Origin: Acidobacteriota bacterium
GTDB lineage: Bacteria > Acidobacteriota > Thermoanaerobaculia > UBA5066
Reading direction: 5' to 3'
DNA: 64,000 bases
Assembly: GCA_029781975.1 (NCBI GenBank)
Contig: JAKOVQ010000001.1
Location: 38,891 to 102,890, forward strand
The first letter of the stretch is position 1, and every line of letters starts with the position of its first letter. The translations under genes were made by a program, and so were the position numbers. The notes beneath the pieces were generated by a model. It made no database searches, was not told the DNA's origin, and saw only the letters and a program-made list of their open reading frames with translations. Below are positions 8,959 to 16,282 of the stretch, one piece after another.

Positions 8959-8986
8959 GACGCCATAAACGCGGTTGACGCGGAAA
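8959..8986. repeat. 28-bp repeat, copy A
   Basis: Identical over 28 bases to 14421-14448 and in the same orientation. It contains two ACGCGG units spaced by 9 bases (CATAAACGCGGTTGACGCGG). It could be a replication or regulatory iteron, or the relic of a duplicated DUF3987 gene end. Confidence 0.85.
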
Positions 8987-9128
8987 AGCCCCCACAAGGG
9001 GGGGGCGCACTGGCGCGTTTTTCGTAAGTGCGACGCAAGTTCGCTTGTTCCTGCCCGCCCACCCGGCCGAAGGGACGGCCGACCCGAAGCGGGTCAAGCG
9101 GCGTACAGTTCCCCCCGCGGAGGTCCCC

Positions 9129-9704
9129 ATGAGACGAGCCGCTCTCCTCCTGGCCGTCGCCTTCCTGGTCTTACCCGCCTCGGCCGACGAAGTCGTGATG
9201 AAGGACGGCACGGTCGCGTGCCTCGCGAAGCCCTACACGACGAAAGGGGCCCTCGCGGTGTTCACCCTCTGCGACGGCCGTCTCGTCTCGTTCCCTCTCG
9301 CACAGGTCGACCTCGAGAGGACCGCCCAGCTCAAGCGCGACCCGAGCTCGGTGAAGGCGTCCTCGCGCCTCGGCTATCCGCCGCCGGCGCCGGTCTACCG
9401 TCCGTCGGAGGACCGCCGCGAAGGGGCCTCCCCCCTCGCCGCCGCCGGCGCCGCGAGCTCGCCGAGGCCGAAAGGGACGCCGAGGGCGATCACGCTCCAA
9501 GGCTCAGCGCCCGCGCCGGCCGAGCCGAGCGCGTACTACGCGCCGAGTGCTGGTTCCGCCTCGGGCGGCGGAGCCCCGAAGACGGTGCACGTCTCGGGCT
9601 ACACGCGTTCGGACGGCAAGTACGTGCAGGGCTACGACCGGAGCGCGCCCCACAGCGGGGGCCATTCCTCGAGTTCGGGCGGGCGCGGCGGCGGGAAGCA
9701 CTGA
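9129..9704 (+). CDS. Secreted protein with C-terminal GYxRxDGxYV motif
   Basis: 191 residues from ATG 9129, with GGAGG at 9119-9123. A clear signal peptide (MRRAALLLAVAFLVLPASADE) is followed by a short folded part (VVMKDGTVACLAK..., to about residue 75), then a Pro/Ala/Ser-rich linker, then VHVSGYTRSDGKYVQGYDRS near residue 155-175 and a Gly/Ser/His-rich tail. The GYxRxDGxYV motif recurs in small exported proteins of unknown function. It is the first gene of the only rightward group in element 1, so it may be cargo. Confidence 0.7.
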   Translation: MRRAALLLAVAFLVLPASADEVVMKDGTVACLAKPYTTKGALAVFTLCDGRLVSFPLAQVDLERTAQLKRDPSSVKASSRLGYPPPAPVYRPSEDRREGASPLAAAGAASSPRPKGTPRAITLQGSAPAPAEPSAYYAPSAGSASGGGAPKTVHVSGYTRSDGKYVQGYDRSAPHSGGHSSSSGGRGGGKH

Positions 9705-9841
9705 AGTCCCATGGAGCTATCCGATGCGGAAGGGAACCGGGCAACGTGAATCCCGGAAGGCCCTTTGACCGTAATAGAGGACGTGCGGGGCGCTCGGCCC
9801 TGGGAACCCATTTCACTCGAGTGGGGGAGTTTGCCTCGCCG

Positions 9842-9869
9842 TTTACGATTTTCGCGGCTTGAATAGTAT
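9842..9869 (+). promoter_or_regulatory. Possible promoter upstream of the 83-residue/DUF2335 pair
   Basis: -35 TTTACG (9842-9847), 16-bp spacer, -10 TAGTAT (9864-9869); each hexamer matches consensus at four of six positions. It lies in an unusually A/T-rich patch about 70 bases before the ATG at 9937. Confidence 0.35.
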
Positions 9870-9936
9870 CCTCGGGCAGAGAGGTCCCGCCGTCACAGAT
9901 TGGCGGGGCCAGGAGAAGGGATCAGGGGGGACCAGC

Positions 9937-10188
9937 ATGGACGAATTCGTCTTCGCAGCGCGCGAGGTCAGCTCGGATTTCCTCGTCGCGCGCCCCTCCG
10001 GACGCTCGGGCCTTGCGAGACTCCTCGACCTCTTTGCCGGGTTCGACGGGTACAACACGAGCCGGGACGGGGTTGCAGCCGACGGGAAGGCGATGCGTGC
10101 TGACTGGCTTGTCATCGGGCAGGATCTTAAGGTCGCCGTCTCGCGCTTCCGTGCCGATCATCCGAGCGTCGCTGGGTCGGAGCGGTAG
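9937..10188 (+). CDS. Hypothetical protein, 83 residues
   Basis: ATG 9937 is preceded by a G-rich Shine-Dalgarno-like run. The protein (MDEFVFAAREVSSDFLVARP, then LLDLFAGFDGYNTSRDGV) has no family I recognise. It abuts the DUF2335 gene (stop 10186-10188, next start 10189), so the two are almost certainly co-translated and may work together. Possibly a small soluble partner of the membrane protein. Confidence 0.55.
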   Translation: MDEFVFAAREVSSDFLVARPSGRSGLARLLDLFAGFDGYNTSRDGVAADGKAMRADWLVIGQDLKVAVSRFRADHPSVAGSER

Positions 10189-10677
10189 TTGGCGCGCCAC
10201 GAGCGGCCAGGGTCTGGACAGCATCAGGCTCTTACTGCACGCGGCACCGAGGACCGAAACGGAAGCAAGGTCGAGCTCGCCTTCCACAAGGGCCCGCTAC
10301 CTCCAGCGGAGCAGATAGAACGGTACGCGGCCGTCTATCCCGACGCGCCGAGGATCATCTTCCAGGCATTCGAGTCACAGGTTGCCCATCGGCAGAACCT
10401 AGAGCGAACGGTGATCGAGAGCAATGCTCGCGCACAGGAGCGTGCTCCGATCATCGGCGGGATCCTGGCCGGGCTCGTTATGATCGGCGGCTTCCTCGTC
10501 GTCCTCCTGAACAAGGACCCGTGGGGATACGCGGCGATCCTTACGGCTGGCGCCGGCCTTGTCGGGACTGCGATCTGGATGAGGAAGGAGCAGGCGAAGG
10601 AACGCCGCGAGAAGGAAGAGGCGCTCGCCCGCTCCGAGGCTGAGCGCCAAGAGCCTCAGCCCAAGCGATTGCCCTGA
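10189..10677 (+). CDS. DUF2335-family predicted membrane protein
   Basis: 162 residues starting at TTG 10189, immediately after the upstream stop. The pattern LPPAEQIERYAAVYPDAPRI, then QVAHRQNLERTVIESNARAQ, then two hydrophobic segments (about 87-106 and 112-130) and a Lys/Arg/Glu-rich tail is typical of DUF2335 proteins, which are often carried on phages and integrated elements. No biochemical function is established. The start is uncertain because the first 35 residues are unlike the family; a downstream start is possible. Confidence 0.75.
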   Translation: MARHERPGSGQHQALTARGTEDRNGSKVELAFHKGPLPPAEQIERYAAVYPDAPRIIFQAFESQVAHRQNLERTVIESNARAQERAPIIGGILAGLVMIGGFLVVLLNKDPWGYAAILTAGAGLVGTAIWMRKEQAKERREKEEALARSEAERQEPQPKRLP

Positions 10678-10761
10678 GCTTCGCCTGACGCAATGGGCGT
10701 TCACGACCGTGCCCTCGTGAACAGCCGAGAGGGCGCAAGTCCCCTCGAACTAGCCGAACAC

Positions 10762-11085
10762 TCAACCGGGCACGAAGTGACTCTCCGCTTGCACCCGGAT
10801 CGTGGAGAACGAATACACGAAGTCGCCGATAGAGACCTCGGCCCACTCCTCCCGTTCGATGCGGGGGCGCTGCTCGCTCGCGATCCTCGCCTCCATCTCC
10901 GTCTGGACGGGCCCGGGGAGCCGATGACCGGGTCCGAGGAAGAGCTGAGTCAGCTTTCCATCCCTTACTCGCAGGGCGAGTGTCGGCGACCACTCTTCAC
11001 TCTCCACGGTGCGGAACCTCACGAAGGCGTACATGCGGACCTCCTCTTGGGCCATGACCAACCGTTCCACCGAGAATAGGTCCAT
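10762..11085 (-). CDS. Hypothetical protein, 107 residues
   Basis: ATG 11085 has GGAGG five bases upstream on the minus strand (11091-11095). The protein (RMYAFVRFRTVESEEWSPTL, then EVSIGDFVYSFSTIRVQAES) looks like a small beta-rich fold and has no family I recognise. A + strand frame across the same bases lacks a ribosome-binding site. It converges with the DUF2335 gene. Confidence 0.5.
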   Translation of the reverse strand: MDLFSVERLVMAQEEVRMYAFVRFRTVESEEWSPTLALRVRDGKLTQLFLGPGHRLPGPVQTEMEARIASEQRPRIEREEWAEVSIGDFVYSFSTIRVQAESHFVPG

Positions 11086-11180
11086 CCTCGCCTCCCAGCC
11101 CGTCGCCCGCGGCCTTGCAGGGCGGGCCGCTACGTTACGAAACTCGGACGAAACGATCCGGAATCGTTTCGAAACGCCCG

Positions 11181-11759
11181 TCAGGTCGCAGCCGTGCGAC
11201 GGCCTTCAGCCGGCCGAGCTCCCAGCCGCCTCCGAAGCCTCGCCAGCGCCCGCGCCTCGAGCTGCCCCGCGCGGGCCTTCCCGACCCCGAGGGCTCGGCC
11301 GACCTCTTCCAGTGTGATCTCCTCGTCCCCCTCGCTGAGGTAGCGCAGCTCGAGGACCCGTCTCTCGCGTGGCGGGAGGTCCTCCAGGCGGCGCCGAACC
11401 TCGCGGAGAAGCATGAGCCGCGGCGCGTTCAACGCCTCGGCGCGGGGGGCGTCGGGCCGCTCGAACTCCTCTCCCTCCTCGTCGACGAGCATCAGCGGAA
11501 CCGTCCGGGCCGCCTCGCGAAATTGCCTCGCCCGTTCGCCCCGGGTGGCCCGGGAGACCGTCGCCACAGCGTGCGGGCCCCACGCTCCCCGGTCGGGATC
11601 GAAGGTCTCGGAGGCCCTCAGCAGCGCGAGGAAGGCGACCTCGAGGACGCCCTCCTCGTCGGGGGCGCCACGTCCCCATCGGTGGGCCGCCCAGAAGGCG
11701 AGCTTGACGTGCTCGGCGGGATCGGGGCGCGCGGATGCAGGGGAATGATCGGTCGACAC
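11181..11759 (-). CDS. Sigma-70-family-like factor of element 1
   Basis: 192 residues from GTG 11759 (an in-frame start lies further up at 11807). An N-terminal region 2-like part (about 17-85: EEGVLEVAFLALLRASETFD, PDRGAWGPHAVATVSRATRG) is followed by an acidic linker and a region 4 helix-turn-helix (about 125-180: LPPRERRVLELRYLSEGDEE, ITLEEVGRALGVGKARAGQL). This matches a sigma factor that would redirect host RNA polymerase. It is the last gene of the long leftward operon, as expected for a late-gene activator. It could instead be a non-sigma HTH regulator, since region 2 is weakly conserved. Confidence 0.75.
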   Translation of the reverse strand: MSTDHSPASARPDPAEHVKLAFWAAHRWGRGAPDEEGVLEVAFLALLRASETFDPDRGAWGPHAVATVSRATRGERARQFREAARTVPLMLVDEEGEEFERPDAPRAEALNAPRLMLLREVRRRLEDLPPRERRVLELRYLSEGDEEITLEEVGRALGVGKARAGQLEARALARLRRRLGARPAEGRRTAAT

Positions 11760-11900
11760 GAAGCCCTCGCGAAAAAGGGCCCCTCCCCTCGCGGAGGTGA
11801 CGAGCAAGGGGAGGGGCGGAGGGAAAGCCTGCCGCCGGGTCTCCGCGTCCCCGGCCCGGAAAGGAGGATCCGGCCCGAGTCCCCCCGGCGACAGGACGAG

Positions 11901-12527
11901 CTACACGCGCGACGGCCGGACGAACGCGATGACGACGCCCTCCCGCTCGATGGACGCTCGAGGGTTGCGACCGACGCGCTCCGAAGCCGCCGCGAGGACC
12001 TCGTCCTCGGCCTCACGGATCACGCCGGGCCAGTGCGTCGGAGCCCGACCGTTGATCGTCTCGAACGCGCGGCCGAAGACGGTCTCCGCCGCGACCGCGG
12101 CTTCCGCGACCGACGCGGCGGCGAGGAGCGCGCTCACGAGCGCCTTCTTCCGAGCCGCAAGCTCCGCCTCCGCCGCGGCAAGGGCGGCCCTGGCCGCGGC
12201 CTGGCGCTGCTGCTCTTCCTCGGCCCGGACGGCCTGCTCGGCCTCGGCCAGGGCGGCGGCGGCGACTCGGCGCTGGCGCTGGAGCGCGTCGCGGGCCGGA
12301 ACGATCGCGGCGAGACCGGCCGCGTGGTCGTCTCCGTCGCGAAGGTTGCGGATCGACTCGGCGAGCGCCTGGTCGAGCCGCGCCTCTTCGGCAGAGAGCT
12401 CCTCGGCGCGGCGGTCGATCGTCGCGAGCTTCGCGCGAAGGCCCGCGACGCGCTCGCGGAGCCCGGGGAGCGGGTCCTCGACGGTGGGAGCGTCGGCCGA
12501 CGCCCTCCGGAACGAGGGCGCGCTCAC
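11901..12527 (-). CDS. Coiled-coil protein, 208 residues
   Basis: GTG 12527 overlaps the upstream stop by four bases. Residues about 20-150 are Ala/Glu/Arg/Gln-rich heptads (LRERVAGLRAKLATIDRRAE..., EEEQQRQAAARAALAAAEAE), predicting a long coiled coil, followed by a short globular tail (WPGVIREAEDEVLAAASERV). Function is unknown. Element 2 has a similar Ala-rich coiled-coil protein at 52773-53252, although the order of neighbours differs. Confidence 0.65.
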   Translation of the reverse strand: MSAPSFRRASADAPTVEDPLPGLRERVAGLRAKLATIDRRAEELSAEEARLDQALAESIRNLRDGDDHAAGLAAIVPARDALQRQRRVAAAALAEAEQAVRAEEEQQRQAAARAALAAAEAELAARKKALVSALLAAASVAEAAVAAETVFGRAFETINGRAPTHWPGVIREAEDEVLAAASERVGRNPRASIEREGVVIAFVRPSRV

Positions 12528-12754
12528 GAGCGACCTCCGGCGAGGCGGGCCTCGAGCTCGGACGCGGGCACGCAGGAGTGCGACGCGGCGCGCGCGAGCC
12601 GGGTCAGCGCCTCGCTCCTCTCGGCCGGCGTCGAGCCGTCGCGCATCGTGACCTCGGCGCCGGCCTCGTCGTACGTCCGGACGAGCTCGGCGAGGGGGAT
12701 GCCGGAGTCCTTTGAGGCGGTGGCAACCATCGTGAAGAACGCGGACAGTTTCAT
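12524..12754 (-). CDS. Hypothetical protein, 76 residues
   Basis: ATG 12754 has a strong AAAGGAG seven bases upstream on the minus strand. The sequence begins MKLSAFFTMVATASKDSGIP and is helical and soluble. No family is recognised. It is coupled by GTGA overlap to the coiled-coil gene. Confidence 0.6.
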   Translation of the reverse strand: MKLSAFFTMVATASKDSGIPLAELVRTYDEAGAEVTMRDGSTPAERSEALTRLARAASHSCVPASELEARLAGGRS

Positions 12755-12770
12755 CGGGGGCTCCTTTCGG

Positions 12771-12953
12771 TCAGTTGGGGCGAGCCGGTGTCTCCGGTTC
12801 GCGGAGGACGAGTCGATCAAGAGCGAGCGCGACACGCTGCGCGGCGCCCCACGTGAGCACCACGGCCCGCCCGTCGGGGGTGGAGATCCGGACGTCGGGA
12901 CGCCGCGACTCTTCGGGCGGGCCGACCTCGACGAGGACGACGTCATGCGCCAC
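12771..12953 (-). CDS. Hypothetical protein, 60 residues
   Basis: GTG 12953 lies 11 bases inside the end of the upstream zinc/HTH gene. The short beta-rich sequence (MAHDVVLVEVGPPEESRRPD, then TPDGRAVVLTWGAAQRVALA) has no recognised family. It is supported by frame, spacing and operon position only. Confidence 0.45.
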   Translation of the reverse strand: MAHDVVLVEVGPPEESRRPDVRISTPDGRAVVLTWGAAQRVALALDRLVLREPETPARPN

Positions 12954-13416
12954 GGGCTCCCCCCTCTTCGATGGCGCGGAGGACGTCCACAGCCGCGTCC
13001 GGGTGGGGCTTCAGCGCGGCTGCGATCCTGGCCCGAAGCTCGAGCCATTCCGCCGACCGTACGAGCCGGGGGGCTTCCTCGGCCACCCGGGCGAGGAGGG
13101 CCAGGGCGTCTAGGACCACCTTCAAGCCGGCGAGGGCCGCGCGGACGTCCCGGCCCTTCTCGGCCTTGTCGACGAGCCTTCGGGCGTGCGCCTCGGCCGA
13201 CCGGATCCTCGAAAGGAGGTCCTCCCCGTGCGCCTCGTCCTCCGCCTCGCGGGCGAGGGCCAGGACCCGGGGGAGGTGCGCCTCACGGTGCCGCCGCACC
13301 GACGCCTCCGAGATACCGACGCGCGTCGCAACGCGACGATTCGGCTCCCCAGCGACGAGAGCGGCGTCGAGCTCCGGGCGGTCCGGCCTCGAGCAGACGG
13401 AACAGGCTCGGGCCAC
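12943..13416 (-). CDS. Zinc-finger/helix-turn-helix protein (terminase-small-subunit-like), element 1
   Basis: 157 residues from GTG 13416, one base after the upstream stop. The N-terminus holds Cys5-x2-Cys8 (ACSVCSRPDRPELDAALVAG) and, after an HTH (RVATRVGISEASVRR), His43-x3-His47, so it probably binds zinc through C2H2. A long helical part follows (about 55-130). It is clearly related in layout to the element 2 protein at 49798-50220 (CSLC ... HRPH). Phage small terminases and replication initiators share the HTH-plus-coil shape; the role here is inferred. Confidence 0.7.
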   Translation of the reverse strand: MARACSVCSRPDRPELDAALVAGEPNRRVATRVGISEASVRRHREAHLPRVLALAREAEDEAHGEDLLSRIRSAEAHARRLVDKAEKGRDVRAALAGLKVVLDALALLARVAEEAPRLVRSAEWLELRARIAAALKPHPDAAVDVLRAIEEGGARGA

Positions 13417-13417
13417 G

Positions 13418-13702
13418 TCAGCCCTTCCCCTTCCTCGCGATCGCGCGGAGGTCCTCGGCGAGCTGCAGGGCGAACTCGGGGGGAGGCGCCGCGAGGTGGA
13501 CGACGACGAGGACCCGGGGGCTGGCCGGCTTCGGCCGGGGCTTCGGAGCGCGCCCGACCGTAGGCGAGGGCGAAGGGGCTGGCTCCTCGGCGCGGCCGTT
13601 CTCGGGCCCCCGGGCGAGCTCGACGAGGGCCTCGGATAGGTCCTCGAGGCGAGGCCGCGGCCCGGTAGCAACCGACCGGTCACGAGCGAAGCGCGCGGCC
13701 AT
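13418..13702 (-). CDS. Hypothetical Pro/Lys-rich protein, 94 residues
   Basis: ATG 13702 shares one base with the upstream TAA (TAATG). A short helical N-terminus (MAARFARDRSVATGPRPRLE...) is followed by a Pro-rich linker with KPRPKPASPR and a strand-helix C-terminus (VLVVVHLAAPPPEFALQLAE). Function is unknown. Confidence 0.55.
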   Translation of the reverse strand: MAARFARDRSVATGPRPRLEDLSEALVELARGPENGRAEEPAPSPSPTVGRAPKPRPKPASPRVLVVVHLAAPPPEFALQLAEDLRAIARKGKG

Positions 13703-13995
13703 TAGTTCGAGACCTCCGCCCCCGGAAGGGCGCGCTCCGCCTCCGGCGCCTCGGCCTCCTGGTCGCGCGCGCGGATCAGGGCCCGGAGGAGCGGCTCGAG
13801 GCCGACCCGCGAGAGCATCACGCCCCGGGTCGTCGGAATCGGCTCGCCGGAAGCCGTGCGGTCTCCGGGAATGAACCGACGGACGTCCAGGACCTCCGTC
13901 CCGTCGACCTCGAGGAGCCGGACCCGGATCTCCTCGGCGCCGGCCGGGAGGACGCCGAGGAGGGCGAGCTCGCGGAAACGGCCGGCCCGTCTCAC
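13702..13995 (-). CDS. PC4-like single-stranded-DNA-binding/coactivator protein
   Basis: 97 residues from GTG 13995, overlapping the upstream stop (GTGA). Residues about 22-75 (EEIRVRLLEVDGTEVLDVRR, FIPGDRTASGEPIPTTRGVM, LSRVGLEPLLRALIRA) match the PC4/Sub1 fold: four strands ending in a kGisL-type turn, then a helix. Phage and bacterial PC4-like proteins bind single-stranded DNA and can act in replication or transcription. Lying next to the DUF3987 replication protein and a sigma factor, it could serve either process. Confidence 0.7.
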   Translation of the reverse strand: MRRAGRFRELALLGVLPAGAEEIRVRLLEVDGTEVLDVRRFIPGDRTASGEPIPTTRGVMLSRVGLEPLLRALIRARDQEAEAPEAERALPGAEVSN

Positions 13996-14384
13996 CGGGG
14001 CCCCCCTCGCTCGATTTCCACAAGGGCGGCCGGGCCGGGGGTCGGGTTCGCGTCCTCGCGGGCCAGCCGTTCGGCCACTGGCGCCGGAGGGTGACACCGG
14101 CGGCAGACGAGGACGCCGGCGGCCCCGTGCCAGAAGTCGGAGCCCCTGCAGGAGTAGCAGACGAGTCCCGCCACGGCCGCTCGGAGGGGCCGCCGCTGGA
14201 GCGCGAGGGAGCGGGGCCGATCGCGCTTCCGGCGATGGCACGGGAGGCAGAGGAGCCGATCGGGCTCGGCCAAGAGGGCCCCGCAGGAGAGACAGGGGGG
14301 CGTGGAGCCCGCACCCCCCTCGAGGGCAGGGGCGGAGGGGAGCTCCGGGAGGCCGTTCGGGAACGCCGCGTCGAGGAGATTCAT
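13992..14384 (-). CDS. Double zinc-ribbon protein
   Basis: 130 residues from ATG 14384 (ATGA overlap with the DUF3987 gene). Two Cys4-type clusters are visible: CLSC...CLPCHRRK (about 31-52) and CYSC...CRRCHPP (about 76-100), the second with the spacing CxxCxGSDFWHGAAGVLVC. That CxxC-FW-CxxCHP motif is familiar beside phage and element primases, and might serve as a zinc-binding primase accessory domain. It is between the DUF3987 protein and the PC4-like protein. Confidence 0.65.
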   Translation of the reverse strand: MNLLDAAFPNGLPELPSAPALEGGAGSTPPCLSCGALLAEPDRLLCLPCHRRKRDRPRSLALQRRPLRAAVAGLVCYSCRGSDFWHGAAGVLVCRRCHPPAPVAERLAREDANPTPGPAALVEIERGGPR

Positions 14385-15871
14385 CGGGGGCCTCCGTCCG
14401 CCGCTTCCGGATCGCCCCCCGACGCCATAAACGCGGTTGACGCGGAAATTCGACCACCCGGGGGGTCCGGGAGGGTCGTTCGGGCGTTTACCGCGTTTTC
14501 CGCGTGCTCCACGGAGAACCAGCGCTCGGCCGGACGCCCCTTCTTCGCCGCCGGCGTCTCCCTCCTCCCCTTCGCGAGGCCGAGCCGGGCGAGGAGGTCG
14601 AGCGCGGTCCCGATCCGCGGCGATGAGACGTTCCGGCTGAAGAGCTCGCGGAACTCGTTCCGGGTCATCCCGTCCGGTCGGCCCCGGAGCTCCTCGAGGA
14701 TGTCGTCCGCGACGCGGTCGCCGAGCTTGCCCCCGAAGAGGACCTCCGCCGACTGCTTCGCCCCGTCCCAGAAGGCGAGGGCCGCGGCCAGGTGAGGGGC
14801 CCGGACGACCCGCTCGCGGTCCAGAAGGGCGTAGACGAGGGAAAGGCGGAGGACGTGCTGAGGGCCCCTGGCCGTCACGGCTCCGATGAGCCCGGGACGG
14901 TCGGCCGTGAGGAGGCCGTAGACGCGGCTCCACGCCTCCTCGGCCCCGCGGTCCCTCCGCATCTCCTCGATGCTCCGGGCGGCGTCGAGCGTCTCTCGCA
15001 GCTCGAGTGCCATGGGGAGAAGGTCGGAGTCGGCGAGCCCCCCACCGTTCGGCAGGAGATGGGGCCGCCTGACCGAGATGTATAGAAACCTGTTCGCCCA
15101 CCCGTTGATGGTGTCCGCCTGGCTCTGGAGCATGGCGAGCTCGGCGGGCGTGATCTGCGCCACGAGCCCGACGTGAGGCTCGGTGGCTCGAAGCGGCTTC
15201 TTCGTGAGGGTGCAGAGGTCGGACCCGTCCCATGCCTGCCGCATGAGGGCCGAGAGGCTGTTCCCCTCGCGCTCCATCCGACGGAGGACGCTCCCGAGCT
15301 CGGACTCGAGGACGAGGAGGCGCTTGTCGGTGACGCCCGAGTCGACGACGACGTCCTCGTGCCGGACGACCTTGCCCTTCTCGCGAACGGGAACGAGGCC
15401 GCGGATCTCGTCCCGGACCGCGGCGACGACGCCCTCGCCGCTGCTGAGTCCCGATGCTGTGGGCGGGATGCAGCCCTCCCCGGCGAGTCGGAAGAGGCGT
15501 CGACCCTCCGAGACGGCGGTCCCCTTCCTCCCCTCCGACGTCGGCCCCACGAGCGTCACGAAGAGGTTGCAGCCGTGGCGATCGCCCCCGACTCGGAGGT
15601 GAGGCCCTCGGCCGACGACGACGCCGAACGTGGTCAGGAAGGCGCCGAGGACCCCGAAAGGGTCGGCCTCGGTGTGAGGCGCCACGGTGCGGACGTAGCG
15701 CCCGGCGAGGCCACGGAGGGCGGGTTCCGCGAGGGTGGGACGTGGGAGAGGAGGAGGCGCGGGGAGCCATTCGACCTCGAGGGGCTCGGCCGGTTCGGAC
15801 TCCATCTCGCGGACGATGTCCTCCTCCTCGGGGGTGAGGGGGACTTCACGGAAGGGACGCGGCCGCGTCAC
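14381..15871 (-). CDS. DUF3987-type replication ATPase (primase/helicase-like)
   Basis: 496 residues from GTG 15871. A P-loop variant GPTSEGRKGT at 109-118 follows a region typical of DUF3987 (FGVLGAFLTTFGVVVGRGPH). Later motifs include LLVLESELGSVLRRMEREGN (Walker B-like acidic pair) and AQITPAELAMLQSQADTING. The C-terminal 70 residues form a winged-helix-like region, then a low-complexity tail (NAVNARTTLPDPPGGRISAS) encoded by ACGCGG-repeat DNA. DUF3987 proteins are replication proteins of plasmids and phages. It is coupled by four-base overlaps on both sides. It is the likely replication protein of element 1. Confidence 0.8.
   Translation of the reverse strand: MTRPRPFREVPLTPEEEDIVREMESEPAEPLEVEWLPAPPPLPRPTLAEPALRGLAGRYVRTVAPHTEADPFGVLGAFLTTFGVVVGRGPHLRVGGDRHGCNLFVTLVGPTSEGRKGTAVSEGRRLFRLAGEGCIPPTASGLSSGEGVVAAVRDEIRGLVPVREKGKVVRHEDVVVDSGVTDKRLLVLESELGSVLRRMEREGNSLSALMRQAWDGSDLCTLTKKPLRATEPHVGLVAQITPAELAMLQSQADTINGWANRFLYISVRRPHLLPNGGGLADSDLLPMALELRETLDAARSIEEMRRDRGAEEAWSRVYGLLTADRPGLIGAVTARGPQHVLRLSLVYALLDRERVVRAPHLAAALAFWDGAKQSAEVLFGGKLGDRVADDILEELRGRPDGMTRNEFRELFSRNVSSPRIGTALDLLARLGLAKGRRETPAAKKGRPAERWFSVEHAENAVNARTTLPDPPGGRISASTAFMASGGDPEAADGGPR
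14421..14448. repeat. 28-bp repeat, copy B
   Basis: Identical to 8959-8986. It lies within the 3' end of the DUF3987 gene. About 35 bases further on (14482-14505) is an inverted counterpart carrying two more ACGCGG units (GTTTACCGCGTTTTCCGCGT). Iteron-like. Confidence 0.85.
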
Positions 15872-16113
15872 GCCGCGCCTCCGAGCGAGCGAACGATCCG
15901 CTCGTCGAGCCCGGCCTCGCGGGCCAGGTCTCGGCGGAGACGAAGGAGGACCTCGTCCGTGAGCGGGTCGGGGCTCGTCCTTCCCTCCCGGGCGAGGCGG
16001 CGAAGAAAGACGATCGCGCCTGCCCGGTTTCTCCGGACGATCCGGGCAACCGCCTCCCGGGGGTACCGGCGCTCGGCTTCCTCGAGGGCCTCGGCGATTT
16101 GCAACCAGCTCAC
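15868..16113 (-). CDS. Hypothetical Arg-rich protein, 81 residues
   Basis: GTG 16113 overlaps the small upstream frame (GTGA) and the stop overlaps the DUF3987 start (GTGA). The sequence (VSWLQIAEALEEAERRYPRE, then RRNRAGAIVFLRRLAREGRT) is helical and basic, possibly nucleic-acid-binding. No family is recognised. Confidence 0.55.
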   Translation of the reverse strand: MSWLQIAEALEEAERRYPREAVARIVRRNRAGAIVFLRRLAREGRTSPDPLTDEVLLRLRRDLAREAGLDERIVRSLGGAA

Positions 16114-16217
16114 CGGCGACCCCCTCGGCGACCCCAGCGCCGGAGCCACGCGCCCCACGGGTGGCGGAGCCGGTGACGGATGAGAAGGACGAACTTGCGC
16201 CCGAGCGGGGCGCTCAC
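16110..16217 (-). CDS. Very small basic protein, 35 residues (possible)
   Basis: GTG 16217 to TGA 16110, overlapping the next start by four bases. It is rich in Arg and Trp (LLIRHRLRHPWGAWLRRWGR). The GTGA coupling argues for translation, but the length is too short to be sure. Confidence 0.35.
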   Translation of the reverse strand: MSAPLGRKFVLLIRHRLRHPWGAWLRRWGRRGGRR

Positions 16218-16282
16218 GAGGGGACGGTCTCTACCGGTGGCGGTGCTATCCTTCGGACCTCGCTCCCCATCCCCATGACGTT

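Larger units (their letters stand above)
8770..9128. other. Divergent intergenic region of element 1
   Basis: 359 bases between the leftward resolvase and the rightward gene at 9129. It holds the resolvase promoter, a G/C-rich stretch, a copy of the 28-bp repeat found at 14421 (here 8959-8986), and a short hairpin of C5/G5 around 8990-9003. Read leftwards it encodes a fragment resembling the tail of the DUF3987 protein, without a start. No convincing gene is present. Confidence 0.6.

Noticed and set aside
8823..9062. 79-codon minus-strand frame similar to the DUF3987 tail
   Set aside because: Has no ribosome-binding site and matches only the repeat-encoded tail; treated as a repeat or relic, not a gene.
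11115..13874. 919-codon + strand frame across the element 1 operon
   Set aside because: Opposes at least seven coupled minus-strand genes with ribosome-binding sites and recognisable domains.
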